From the NCBI GenBank assembly GCA_903834625.1, contig CAILJQ010000115.1, positions 1 through 62,541 on the forward strand: 62,541 nt of DNA, read 5' to 3'. Shown one piece after another: positions 9,146 to 17,714 of the stretch (position 1 is the first letter of the stretch; each line of letters opens with the position of its first letter). Source of the DNA: an uncultured Bacteroidota bacterium (GTDB lineage Bacteria > Bacteroidota > Bacteroidia > UKL13-3). The translations under genes and the position numbers were made by a program. The notes under the pieces were generated by a model that did no database searches, was not told the DNA's origin, and worked only from the letters and a program-made list of their open reading frames with translations.

Positions 9146-9595
9146 ATGAGCATACAAGAACAAATTAATGCAGATGTGATTACAGCCATGAAGGCCAAAG
9201 ATGAAGTAAGTTTAAGGGCTTTACGTGGGTTAAAATCTGCCTTATTACTCGCTGCAAGTGAACCTGGCGCCAATGGGTTGGTTTCTGATGAAGCTGCCTT
9301 GAAAATATTCCAGAAACTAGCCAAGCAAAGGAAAGAGTCGCTTGAAATTTACCTTCAAAACAAACGCGAAGATTTGGCCAAGGTAGAACAAGAGGAATTA
9401 ACCGTGATTGAAAAGTATCTTCCAAAACAAATGGGGGAAGACGAGATAAAAACTATTTTGCAAGGAGTGATTGCAGAAGCTGGTGCAAGTTCTGCTGCTG
9501 ATTTTGGTAGAATGATGCCATTGGCAATGAAAGCCCTTGCTGGCAAGGCTGATGGTAAAATTATTTCTGCCGTTTTAAAGCAATTGTTGGGATAA
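9146..9595 (+). CDS. yqeY: GatB/YqeY domain-containing protein
   Basis: The 149-aa protein is a stand-alone YqeY protein, homologous to the C-terminal helical tail of GatB in the tRNA amidotransferase. Typical stretches are AMKAKDEVSLRALRGLKSA near residue 14, KIFQKLAKQRKES near 53, EKYLPKQM near 92, and the C-terminal GRMMPLAMKALAGKADG. Its specific role is not established; a tRNA-linked function is presumed from GatB. It follows comA by 31 bp on the same strand and may be read from the same transcript. Confidence 0.9.
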   Translation: MSIQEQINADVITAMKAKDEVSLRALRGLKSALLLAASEPGANGLVSDEAALKIFQKLAKQRKESLEIYLQNKREDLAKVEQEELTVIEKYLPKQMGEDEIKTILQGVIAEAGASSAADFGRMMPLAMKALAGKADGKIISAVLKQLLG

Positions 9596-9668
9596 TTTCC
9601 AACTAGGTATTTGCCATTTTTCTACATACATTTTAGTATCAGATTTTTATTGCCTAAAAAGACCCAAA

Positions 9669-10385
9669 ATGACCGACCCAAACGAAGAAGAAAGAATAAA
9701 GAAAGCATTTCAAAAGAAAGATTGGCCAGAGATAAAAGTAAGTGATAGTTGGGCTACATTTAAAATCATGGCCGAGTTTGTTGAAGGCTTTGAGAAGATG
9801 AGTAAGATTGGCCCTTGTGTGTCTATTTTTGGTTCGGCCCGAACCAAAAGCGACCATAAATATTACCTGTTGGCAGAGGAAATTGCCAAGAAGCTTGTAA
9901 ATGCAGGTTTTGGGGTGATTACTGGAGGTGGACCAGGTATTATGGAGGCTGGTAATAAAGGGGCATTTGAGGCAGGAGGGAAGTCGGTAGGTTTAGGTAT
10001 TGAATTACCTTTTGAACAATTCTTTAACCGTTACGTTGACCGTGATAAAAACATCAATTTCGATTACTTTTTTGTTAGGAAAGTGATGTTTGTGAAATAT
10101 GCCCAGGGCTTTATTGCCATGCCCGGAGGCTTTGGTACGTTAGATGAATTGTTTGAATCTTTAACATTAATTCAAACCCATAAAGTTGCTCAATTTCCGG
10201 TGGTGTTGGTAGGCAGTGAATTTTGGGGTGGACTCATTGATTGGATCAAACAGGTGATGCTTGAGAAGGAAAAAAATATCAGTGCAGATGACATGTTTTT
10301 ATTTAAAGTGGTAGATTCTGCAGATGATGCAGTGAACTACATTTTAGATTATTATGCTGATATGAGTATCCGTCCGAATTTTTAA
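9669..10385 (+). CDS. LOG-family nucleotide-processing protein (TIGR00730 type)
   Basis: The 238-aa protein has the Rossmann-like LOG fold with FGSARTKSD near residue 56, GGGPGIMEAGNKGA near 85 and the signature PGGFGTLDE near 151. LOG proteins are nucleotide 5'-monophosphate phosphoribohydrolases, best known for releasing free cytokinins from riboside monophosphates; bacterial members often act on AMP or similar nucleotides. There is no signal peptide. It forms part of a plus-strand series with comA and yqeY. A 23-bp inverted repeat sits inside its coding region at 9827-9849. Confidence 0.88.
   Translation: MTDPNEEERIKKAFQKKDWPEIKVSDSWATFKIMAEFVEGFEKMSKIGPCVSIFGSARTKSDHKYYLLAEEIAKKLVNAGFGVITGGGPGIMEAGNKGAFEAGGKSVGLGIELPFEQFFNRYVDRDKNINFDYFFVRKVMFVKYAQGFIAMPGGFGTLDELFESLTLIQTHKVAQFPVVLVGSEFWGGLIDWIKQVMLEKEKNISADDMFLFKVVDSADDAVNYILDYYADMSIRPNF
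9827..9849. repeat. 23-bp perfect inverted repeat with GGTTCGG core
   Basis: TTTTGGTTCGG, one C, then CCGAACCAAAA form an exact 11-bp inverted repeat inside the LOG-family gene. It has the same GGTTC/GAACC arms as the palindrome seen at other sites. Confidence 0.9.
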
Positions 10386-10536
10386 CATAGCTTATGTTTT
10401 TATTAACCTTCATGGTTGAGATGTGATAAGATTTTAATCATACGAATTCCTAATTTCTCTATTTGTTTAAACTCCCAACTTTCTTTAACTATGCACGTAA
10501 TGGAATGGGAGCATTCTATAAAAATAAATATTCCTT

Positions 10537-12795
10537 ATGAGTACTTTAAAAGAAGATGCCTTAAAATATCATAGCAAAGGCAGACCAGGTAAAATTGCAG
10601 TAGTTCCTACAAAACCAACCAATACAAAACGCGATTTAAGTTTAGCATATTCACCAGGTGTAGCCGAGCCTTGTTTAGCAATTGCTGAAAATCCTGAAGA
10701 TATTTATAAATATACTGCCAAGGGAAATTTGGTGGCGGTAATTAGTAATGGAACAGCCGTACTCGGATTGGGAGATATTGGTCCGGGTGCATCTAAACCA
10801 GTAATGGAAGGGAAAGGCGTTTTATTCAAGATTTTTGCTGATATAGATGTTTTCGATATTGAAATAGATACCAAAAACACAGAAGATTTTATTCAAACTG
10901 TAAAGAATATTGCGGGAACTTTTGGAGGGATAAATTTAGAGGATATTAAAGCCCCAGAGTGTTTTGAAATTGAGAGACGACTCAAAGAGGAATTGAATAT
11001 TCCAATTATGCACGACGATCAGCATGGAACGGCTATCATTACTGGAGCAGCGTTGTTAAATGCTCTTGAACTGGTTGGAAAGAAAATTGAAGACGTTCAA
11101 GTTGTTTATAATGGAGCAGGGGCTAGTGCCATTTCTTGTGCGAGAATCATGAAAGCCTTAGGTGTGAAGGCTGAAAATTTAGTGATGTGTGATAGCAAAG
11201 GAGTGATAAGAGCTGATAACCCAAATTTGGATGATATCAAAAGGCCTTTTGCCACCTCCAGGGATTTAAAAACCCTTACTGATGCCATGAAAAATGCAGA
11301 TGTGTTTGTGGGGCTTTCAAAGGCAGATGTGGTAACACAAGACATGTTGCGAAGCATGAACAAAGATTGTGTTGTTTTTGCCTTAGCAAATCCAAATCCT
11401 GAAATTACCTATGAATTAGCTACGGCTTCGAGGCCAGATATTATCTTAGCTACAGGTAGAAGTGATTACCCAAACCAAGTAAACAATGTGTTGGGATTCC
11501 CTTATATTTTTAGAGGCGCATTGGATGTACGTGCCACTAAAATTACAGAAGAAATGAAATTGGCTGCAGTATATGCCTTGGCCAATTTAACAAAGGAGCC
11601 AGTACCAGAGATTGTTAATTTAGCTTATAACGAAAGCAATGTTACTTTTGGAAGGCAATACATTATTCCAAAACCAATAGACCCTCGTTTGATAACCACT
11701 GTATCTCCTGCTGTAGCAAAGGCTGCTATGGAAAGTGGTGTTGCCAAAGAACCCATTACAGATTGGGATAAATACGAACAACAATTGCTGAATAGATTAG
11801 GCAAGGAAAGTAATTTCATTCGTGCTATAACAGATAAAGCTAAGTTAAATCCGAAACGCGTTGTTTTTTCTGAAGCAGAGAATTTTAAAATTTTAAGAGC
11901 TGCTCAAATTGTTAAAGATGAAGGAATAGCTATTCCAATTTTGATTGGAAACAGGTTGCGTATTGAGGCCATTATTCGTGAGAATAACCTCAATTTAAAA
12001 GATGTTTCTATTGTTGATCCTATGGAGGATGAACACAAACGTAATGCTTTTGCCGATGTGCTGTTTAGAAATAGACAAAGAAACGGACTTACCCTTCATG
12101 AGGCCAAAAAACTCATGACAGACAAACACTATTATGCCCCAATGATGGTTGAAATGGGTGAGGCTGATGCCATGATTAGTGGATTAACCAAAAACTACCC
12201 AAGTACCATTAGACCCGCCTTACAAATTTTAGGAAAAGAAGATGGAACAGATGTAGTAGCTGGCATGTATATAATGCTTTCGAAAAAGGGGACTCTGTTT
12301 TTTGCTGATTGCTCGGTAAATCAGAGTCCTGGCGAAGATGAATTGGTAAACATTGCCTCTTTGGCATACAAAGCAGTAAAAAAGTTTAATATCAATCCTC
12401 GTGTTGCCTTGTTGAGCTATAGCAATTTTGGCTCGGCCAAGGGCGCCGATCCAGTGAAGATGTCGAATGTGAGGAAGAAATTAAAGAAGGATTATCCAAA
12501 CATGATTGTAGATGGAGATATTCAGGCAAATGTTGCCTTGAACCAAAAGCTTTTGAAGGAGAATTTTCCTTTCAGCGAATTGGTGGGAGAGCCTGTAAAT
12601 ACGTTTATTTTCCCATCTTTATCCTCTGGAAATATTGCATATAAAATGTTGCAAGAATTGGGGGCAGCAGAAGCCATCGGTCCTGTTTTATTAGGATTGA
12701 AAAAATCTGCCCATATCCTTCAGTTGGGTAGTAGCATTCGTGAAATTGTAAACATGGTTACCATTGCAGTGGTAGATGCCCAATCCAAAGAATAG
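10537..12795 (+). CDS. maeB: NADP-dependent malic enzyme with phosphotransacetylase-like C-terminus
   Basis: The 752-aa protein is the long MaeB form. Residues ~1-410 are the malic enzyme: [12 protein letters not shown] near 37, [13 protein letters not shown] near 72, the HDDQHGTAI active-site motif near 158 and the nucleotide-binding YNGAGASA near 190. Residues ~430-752 resemble phosphate acetyltransferase ([46 protein letters not shown]); this half is generally regulatory rather than catalytic. It decarboxylates malate to pyruvate, producing NADPH. Its stop codon is 2 bp from the stop of the convergent gene. Confidence 0.95.
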   Translation: MSTLKEDALKYHSKGRPGKIAVVPTKPTNTKRDLSLAYSPGVAEPCLAIAENPEDIYKYTAKGNLVAVISNGTAVLGLGDIGPGASKPVMEGKGVLFKIFADIDVFDIEIDTKNTEDFIQTVKNIAGTFGGINLEDIKAPECFEIERRLKEELNIPIMHDDQHGTAIITGAALLNALELVGKKIEDVQVVYNGAGASAISCARIMKALGVKAENLVMCDSKGVIRADNPNLDDIKRPFATSRDLKTLTDAMKNADVFVGLSKADVVTQDMLRSMNKDCVVFALANPNPEITYELATASRPDIILATGRSDYPNQVNNVLGFPYIFRGALDVRATKITEEMKLAAVYALANLTKEPVPEIVNLAYNESNVTFGRQYIIPKPIDPRLITTVSPAVAKAAMESGVAKEPITDWDKYEQQLLNRLGKESNFIRAITDKAKLNPKRVVFSEAENFKILRAAQIVKDEGIAIPILIGNRLRIEAIIRENNLNLKDVSIVDPMEDEHKRNAFADVLFRNRQRNGLTLHEAKKLMTDKHYYAPMMVEMGEADAMISGLTKNYPSTIRPALQILGKEDGTDVVAGMYIMLSKKGTLFFADCSVNQSPGEDELVNIASLAYKAVKKFNINPRVALLSYSNFGSAKGADPVKMSNVRKKLKKDYPNMIVDGDIQANVALNQKLLKENFPFSELVGEPVNTFIFPSLSSGNIAYKMLQELGAAEAIGPVLLGLKKSAHILQLGSSIREIVNMVTIAVVDAQSKE

Positions 12796-12797
12796 AA

Positions 12798-13163
12798 CTA
12801 ATTAGAACAACTGCAAATTCTAATAAACTCCATTCCTTTCCTTGCTTTTATGCAAGAATAACTTTGATCTAATTTCCATTTATTGGGGTAATCACTTGTA
12901 TTACTGCTTGATTTTAACACAATATACTTGTCTTGGACTTCCCATGTGCCTTTAACTTCTACTATTTTTTTGGGGTTGGTTTCGTTGTAGTATACAAATG
13001 TGTTGTCATCGTTTAGCTTTAGTTCTAGTACTGAATTGTGGCCATTTGTTGGTTGTTTTGCCTTTTGTCCGGATGAATAGGTGCCATGCGTTGGATTGGA
13101 TTTTGGCTCGCCTGCAAATGCTTGGGTGCAGACAAAAAGAAAGCTAATAAATAGGTATTTCAT
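12798..13163 (-). CDS. Small secreted protein of unknown function
   Basis: From the ATG at 13163 the product is 121 aa with a clear signal peptide (MKYLFISFLFVCTQAFAG). A longer frame from 13235 would put 24 charged residues before it, so I prefer the shorter start. The mature part has a 'LNDDNTFVYYNE ... VKGTWEVQDKYIVLKS' pattern, like the small lipocalin or NlpE-type barrels that end in a W-E-x-x-D-K-Y-I turn. The family is not recognised with certainty. Two cysteines lie at the C-terminus (CSC). It is divergent from the MbnP-like gene, with 144 bp between. Confidence 0.6.
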   Translation of the reverse strand: MKYLFISFLFVCTQAFAGEPKSNPTHGTYSSGQKAKQPTNGHNSVLELKLNDDNTFVYYNETNPKKIVEVKGTWEVQDKYIVLKSSSNTSDYPNKWKLDQSYSCIKARKGMEFIRICSCSN

Positions 13164-13307
13164 AGGTTTTATTATTGAATGAAGGTAGCGGTAATTTTGT
13201 TTTAAAATTGTCATATTCCTTTTTGTGTTTATCATTAGGTAACTATTTTATTTGATAGATTAAACTATTCCTGATTTTTGATATCAAAGCCAGAATTGTT
13301 TTATTTC

Positions 13308-13988
13308 ATGCGTACCAACAAATTGTTATGTTTTTTTCTCTTCCAGATTGCTTTTATGGCTTTGCCATTAAAATCAATTGGGCAGGTAAAACTATCTTTT
13401 GTTCCTACAATTGGTGGCGCTGAAATTTCTCTTGATAAAGAATATCTGTTAAAGGAATTGGGTAAAGTAACATTCACTAAACTTAAGTTTTATTTTGGCT
13501 TAGCAGGTGATACCTCCTCCAAAAGTTATTTCCTCATAGACCTTGAAAAAAAGAGTAGTTGTTTAGTAGAATTTCCACTTCAAAAAAATAGTCTGAATAA
13601 TGAATTTGCCTTTTGGTGTGGAGTAGATAGTTTTACCAATACCTCTGGAGTATACATGGGGGCTTTGGATCCATTGAATGGAATGTATTGGACATGGCAA
13701 AGTGGCTATATAGGTATAAAATTAGAAGGGCAAATTCGTTCAATGAATGGAGATTCTGTTTCGTTTGAATATCATTTAGGGGGTTATCAAAACCCTTTTT
13801 TGGTTTGTTATCCTGTAGCATTTAAAAACACAAAAAGTAGCGACCTTCTAGTAGGGTTGGATTTGGGAAGGTTTATATCGTTTGCATATCAAAATTTCCC
13901 TAAAAAAGTTATGACGCCTGGCCAGGATGCCTATTTATTAGGGAAAATATTTTCAGAATCTTTTTACTTATTGGATAATGAAAAATAG
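13308..13988 (+). CDS. mbnP: MbnP-like copper-binding family protein
   Basis: From ATG 13308 the product is 226 aa with a signal peptide ending near SIGQ (residue 26); an upstream TTG at 13278 is less likely. The mature protein shows the MbnP pattern: VKLSFVPTIGG, a KLKFYFG strand, LIDLEK and the hallmark GMYWTWQSGYIGIKLEG near residues 125-141. In Methylosinus trichosporium, the partner enzyme MbnH converts a Trp of MbnP to kynurenine, and MbnP then binds copper. The next gene here is an MbnH-like diheme protein whose start overlaps this stop by 11 bp. Family call is from pattern recall; copper binding and Trp modification are inferred. Confidence 0.75.
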   Translation: MRTNKLLCFFLFQIAFMALPLKSIGQVKLSFVPTIGGAEISLDKEYLLKELGKVTFTKLKFYFGLAGDTSSKSYFLIDLEKKSSCLVEFPLQKNSLNNEFAFWCGVDSFTNTSGVYMGALDPLNGMYWTWQSGYIGIKLEGQIRSMNGDSVSFEYHLGGYQNPFLVCYPVAFKNTKSSDLLVGLDLGRFISFAYQNFPKKVMTPGQDAYLLGKIFSESFYLLDNEK

Positions 13989-14988
13989 AGGTTTGCTCTT
14001 ATTTATTGGGGTTGTTTGTTTAATGAGTTTTATCGTTAAAGATACCTATCAAATTCCAAAGGCTTGGCCTGAACCAATATATCCCATTGGTAAAAATGAA
14101 CTTACAATTAACAAAGTTTATTTAGGAAGAATATTGTTTTACGACCCAATTTTATCGGTCAATCACACTGTTTCTTGCGCAAGTTGTCATTCTCAATTTA
14201 ATGCCTTTACCCATGCCGACCATGCACTGAGCCATGGTATATATGATAGTATAGGAACAAGGAATTCACCAACCTTAATGAATTTGGCTTGGCAACCCTA
14301 TTTTATGTGGGATGGTGCCATCAATCATTTAGACATGCAAGCCTTGGCACCTATAAGTCATCCCAAAGAAATGGGTGAAAGCTTAAATCATGTGCTTCAA
14401 AAATTGGGCGCTTCAAAAAGATATAAGAGTTTGTTTTATAAGGCTTGGAAGGATTCAATTCCTACTACTGAAACACTACTTAAATCGCTGTCATCGTTTA
14501 TGCTTACTTTGGTAAGTAATCAATCTAAATACGACAGTGTGCAATTGGGTTTAGTTGCATTCACAGATCAAGAGCAAAGAGGTTATGCCTTATTTAAGAA
14601 ACATTGCAATAGTTGTCATACAGAGCCACTATTTACTAATTATCAATTTGAGGCAAATGGCATTAAGGTAAATGCTCATCTTAACGACTTTGGAAGGTAT
14701 GCAATTACCCATCATCCAAAAGATTCATTTAAATTTAAAACCCCCACTTTAAGAAACGTTGAATATTCTTTTCCTTATATGCATGATGGAAGGTTTGAAT
14801 CATTGAATGAGGTGATACAATTTTATGCTTCTTCTTCCTCTATTGGTGACAAAACAAAAGGTCGAACACTACATTTAGATGCTAAAGAAAAAGTGGACCT
14901 GCATGTTTTTTTGCTCACTTTAACCGATAAACAATTTTTGTTCAACCGCTCCTATGGGTATCCTATGGAGTTGAATACAAAAGAATAA
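13978..14988 (+). CDS. mbnH: Diheme cytochrome c peroxidase, MauG/MbnH-like
   Basis: The 336-aa protein has a signal anchor (residues 5-21) and two c-type heme sites, CASCH (67-71) and CNSCH (~210-214). It also has the family blocks GRILFYDPILS near 50, RNSPTLMNLAW near 94, FMWDGAINHLDMQALAPI near 106, FKTPTLRNVEYSFPYMHDGRF near 250. Members either reduce peroxide or, like MauG and MbnH, oxidise tryptophans of a partner protein. It overlaps the upstream MbnP-like gene by 11 bp, which argues for translational coupling and a shared task. It should act in the periplasm after heme attachment. Peroxidase versus MbnH activity cannot be settled from sequence alone. Confidence 0.88.
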   Translation: MKNRGLLLFIGVVCLMSFIVKDTYQIPKAWPEPIYPIGKNELTINKVYLGRILFYDPILSVNHTVSCASCHSQFNAFTHADHALSHGIYDSIGTRNSPTLMNLAWQPYFMWDGAINHLDMQALAPISHPKEMGESLNHVLQKLGASKRYKSLFYKAWKDSIPTTETLLKSLSSFMLTLVSNQSKYDSVQLGLVAFTDQEQRGYALFKKHCNSCHTEPLFTNYQFEANGIKVNAHLNDFGRYAITHHPKDSFKFKTPTLRNVEYSFPYMHDGRFESLNEVIQFYASSSSIGDKTKGRTLHLDAKEKVDLHVFLLTLTDKQFLFNRSYGYPMELNTKE

Positions 14989-15028
14989 TTTACTCTTTAT
15001 AACACCTAAAATAAATACAAATAAAATA

Positions 15029-16393
15029 ATGAAAAAATCTATCCTACTCTGCACATTTGGCTTATTGGCTTTGTGTTCATTTGCTCAAACCAATCCTGCT
15101 ATTACAAGCTGGATTCAAAACACCACAGGCATTAAAGGCCGACATTATGTAAAGAATAACAGCACTGCAATTAACGACAATGACTCGGCTAATGTATTAG
15201 GAGTGTATTATTCTGCTACATCTGTTTATATAAGAGCAAATGGGGTTCCTGGTTATGTAACTGGACCATTTTTAGACGGTAACCCATCCATTACAACCAG
15301 TCAGAATGCCATCTTTAAATTTCCTTTGACCCCAGTTAAAAATACGGGAACAGCAACAGCTACTACTGGTGGCAATATTGGAATTTTTATCAATGGTGTT
15401 GCTTTGTTTGATTACCGTGATGGTGTTTCTTGGCAGAATTCATCAAACAGTTTAAAAGGCGGGCCATTAGGCGGAACGGGCGACAATGTTTGGAATAGAG
15501 ATGCAGTGGTTGCTGAGCGAGGTGGTTTTGATTGTGCAAAGGGACATCCAGCGATGGGAAATTACCACCATCATCAAAATCCTAGTGCATTTAAATTAGA
15601 TTTAACTGTCATATCTACTGTTTGTAATTTGTATGATGCAGATGGATTGTATGTGATAGATAGTAGCAAACATTCGCCACTCATAGGCTTTGCCTATGAT
15701 GGATTTCCAATATATGGAGCATATGCTTATAAGAATGTAGATGGAACTGGAGGCATTGTGCGCATGAAATCTAGTTATACTTTACGAAGCATTACCCAAA
15801 GAAACACCTATTTTAATGGTAACACTGTAACTGCAGGTCCGGTTGTGAGTACAACCTATCCATTGGGATATTTTAGAGAAGATTATCAGTATACTGCGCC
15901 AACTGCTGCAAATCCAGATTACTTGGATGAACACAATGGAAGATTTTGTATAACTCCAGAATACCCAAATGGCATTTATTGTTATTTTGCTACCGTTGAT
16001 GCCAATTGGAATTCTGCCTATCCTTATGCTGTAGGTCCCACTTTTTATGGTATTAGAAGCAGTGCAAAAGTTACCAGTATTACAGAATCTGTTACAAGGT
16101 ATATGCCAAGTACAACAGCTATTTCTGAGAAGGGAAAAGAGGCGTTAACCTTTAACGTTTTTCCAAATCCAGGTAATGATATATTGGCTATTCAAGCAGA
16201 TGGATTGCAACAAAACAATTTGTTGGTTGAACTATTTGACATGCAAGGAAGGTTATTAATAAGCAGCAATTTGTTTCAAGGTAGTACCATCACCTATTTA
16301 GATACAAGAGGTTTATACAGTGGTGAATATATATTAAGGCTGAGTAACGCACAAACAGTAGTTAGCAAAAAAGTAATTATTGCAAAAGACTAA
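15029..16393 (+). CDS. YHYH domain protein with T9SS sorting domain
   Basis: The 454-aa protein has a signal peptide (to about residue 19) and then the YHYH domain: a His-rich GHPAMGNYHHHQNPSAF block near residues 170-186, GFAYDGFPIYGAYAY near 229 and EHNGRFCITPEYPNGIYCYFAT near 304-325. Residues ~370-454 form a type A T9SS C-terminal sorting domain (FNVFPNPGN ... GLYSGEYILRL), so the protein is probably exported to the surface. YHYH proteins have no settled function; the His cluster suggests metal binding. It lies 40 bp after the diheme gene on the same strand. Its stop overlaps the convergent gene by 4 bp. Confidence 0.85.
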   Translation: MKKSILLCTFGLLALCSFAQTNPAITSWIQNTTGIKGRHYVKNNSTAINDNDSANVLGVYYSATSVYIRANGVPGYVTGPFLDGNPSITTSQNAIFKFPLTPVKNTGTATATTGGNIGIFINGVALFDYRDGVSWQNSSNSLKGGPLGGTGDNVWNRDAVVAERGGFDCAKGHPAMGNYHHHQNPSAFKLDLTVISTVCNLYDADGLYVIDSSKHSPLIGFAYDGFPIYGAYAYKNVDGTGGIVRMKSSYTLRSITQRNTYFNGNTVTAGPVVSTTYPLGYFREDYQYTAPTAANPDYLDEHNGRFCITPEYPNGIYCYFATVDANWNSAYPYAVGPTFYGIRSSAKVTSITESVTRYMPSTTAISEKGKEALTFNVFPNPGNDILAIQADGLQQNNLLVELFDMQGRLLISSNLFQGSTITYLDTRGLYSGEYILRLSNAQTVVSKKVIIAKD

Positions 16394-17064
16394 TTATTAA
16401 AATACCTTTTTATGGCTACCACATGTGATAGTATGACCAATGGAACTATAACTGTTGGTAGCCATATAAAAGGGAATTGCGAAACAGCTATATTAGGTTG
16501 GTTCAGACCGAATTGTTGAAAGGGTGTAGGCAAAGAGAGTACCGCAATACTAACAATTGTTAAAACAAGGAAAAGGCAAATGATGTTCCAAATGACCATA
16601 GGTTTTCCTATAGAGGAAGATTGTTTTTTGGCCCCAAATATTATTATCCCAAGTGCACTAATACCCGAAAGTATATCAAAATTTAATCCTTCAAAGGTCA
16701 TTTCTTTGGGAACCATTTTTTGGATGAAAAGTAAGTACAGTCCAATTTCAACAGGAATCCTTACTACATGAATAGGTAACAGGTGTTTTGTTTCTATAGT
16801 ATCTAACCATTTTCTACCAGATGGGCTTCCAAGCAGGTAAATAAAAATTGCCAGATTGGGTAATAGAATTAGAATGGGTCGTGGAGGCGTGCTGTTAGTT
16901 TGTTCATAGAAACCACTCCATGCTAGCAAAGCTTGAGTAATAGTGATGAACAAAGTAAGCCCAAGAATTTTGATACTTTTGTTGCTTGCTTTATATATCC
17001 AACCAATACAAAAAAATGTAATAAGGATAAAAAGAATAGGGGTTATTACTTCAATAGATTTCAT
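16390..17064 (-). CDS. Hypothetical multi-pass membrane protein
   Basis: The 224-aa protein has about seven hydrophobic helices (from residue 7 to ~216) and no catalytic motif that I recognise. The central part reads LLGSPSGRKWLDTIETKHLLPIH..., with several Arg/Lys in loops. It follows the DUF1801 gene by 3 bp on the minus strand, so the two form a pair. This pair interrupts the plus-strand metal neighbourhood between the YHYH gene and the HupE/UreJ gene. No function is assigned. Confidence 0.7.
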   Translation of the reverse strand: MKSIEVITPILFILITFFCIGWIYKASNKSIKILGLTLFITITQALLAWSGFYEQTNSTPPRPILILLPNLAIFIYLLGSPSGRKWLDTIETKHLLPIHVVRIPVEIGLYLLFIQKMVPKEMTFEGLNFDILSGISALGIIIFGAKKQSSSIGKPMVIWNIICLFLVLTIVSIAVLSLPTPFQQFGLNQPNIAVSQFPFIWLPTVIVPLVILSHVVAIKRYFNN

Positions 17065-17067
17065 TTT

Positions 17068-17478
17068 TTATTCCTTATTTATGGTTTCAATCCAAAGGCG
17101 GAATATTTGGGTTAAACCGCTTTGAAAACTTGAGAGGTTTGCCTCTTTTGAAATAACAATCATTTTTCTTGAATCAGGAAAGTTGCCTTGTAACAATCCT
17201 GTTGGATCGTTAATTCTTGCGCCATTTGGGAAGATTAATCTCAATTCATCTTTTTTCACAAGATTAATTACACATATATCTCTTTTATATTCTTTGGGGT
17301 TAAAAGGTGGCATTTCGCCTGCATAAAAAAAGGAGGGAGAATTCCATTTCACCTGCTCTTGTATGTTTGGGTCAACCCCTAAGATAATTGTTCTTAGCCC
17401 ATTTATCATTGGTTTCATTGGATGAGATAAGGCATTCATGTAATCCGTAATCGTTATGTTTGAATTTTTTGTTGCCAT
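17068..17478 (-). CDS. DUF1801 domain-containing protein
   Basis: The 136-aa cytoplasmic protein matches the DUF1801 (YdhG-like) fold: VDPNIQEQVKWNSPSFFYAGE near residues 52-72, then KDELRLIFPNGA and DSRKMIVISKEA. These are small proteins of unknown biochemical activity. A TACTTTTG -7 box lies 27 bp upstream of the start. It is probably co-transcribed with the downstream membrane protein gene, three bases away. Confidence 0.8.
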   Translation of the reverse strand: MATKNSNITITDYMNALSHPMKPMINGLRTIILGVDPNIQEQVKWNSPSFFYAGEMPPFNPKEYKRDICVINLVKKDELRLIFPNGARINDPTGLLQGNFPDSRKMIVISKEANLSSFQSGLTQIFRLWIETINKE

Positions 17479-17504
17479 AGAAGTTGGGGAGATTTGACCT
17501 AAAA

Positions 17505-17512
17505 CAAAAGTA
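17505..17512 (-). promoter_or_regulatory. -7 box for DUF1801/membrane protein pair
   Basis: Minus-strand TACTTTTG matches TAnnTTTG, 27 bp before the ATG at 17478. No good -33 TTG is seen. Confidence 0.4.
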
Positions 17513-17588
17513 TCAGATTTTCGTCAGAATTAGACTCATTGACAATTGTGGTTAAACTTTTGCGTTTTTGAAATATCACACTAATACT

Positions 17589-17663
17589 ATGAACAAAAAT
17601 AATTTTTACATCTTCAGGGCATCAGTAATCATTGCCTTATTGGTAATGGCCCTGGCATATTGA
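17589..17663 (+). CDS. Possible 24-aa single-span membrane peptide
   Basis: A short frame from ATG 17589 to TGA encodes 24 residues. It starts MNKNN, has one Arg at position 10, and then a hydrophobic stretch ASVIIALLVMALAY up to the stop. That is the size and shape of a small membrane peptide. It could equally be the remnant of a signal sequence, because the reading frame closes right after the hydrophobic core. It lies 52 bp before the HupE/UreJ gene. Translation is not shown. Confidence 0.3.
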   Translation: MNKNNFYIFRASVIIALLVMALAY

Positions 17664-17714
17664 TCCTAATCAAGGAGCATTTTGCCTAATGATTAATTCC
17701 ACTATTTTTGAGCC

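Noticed and set aside
10472-10511. CTCCCA/TGGGAG inverted repeat upstream of maeB
   Set aside because: Only six paired bases with a long loop; not enough to call a regulatory structure.
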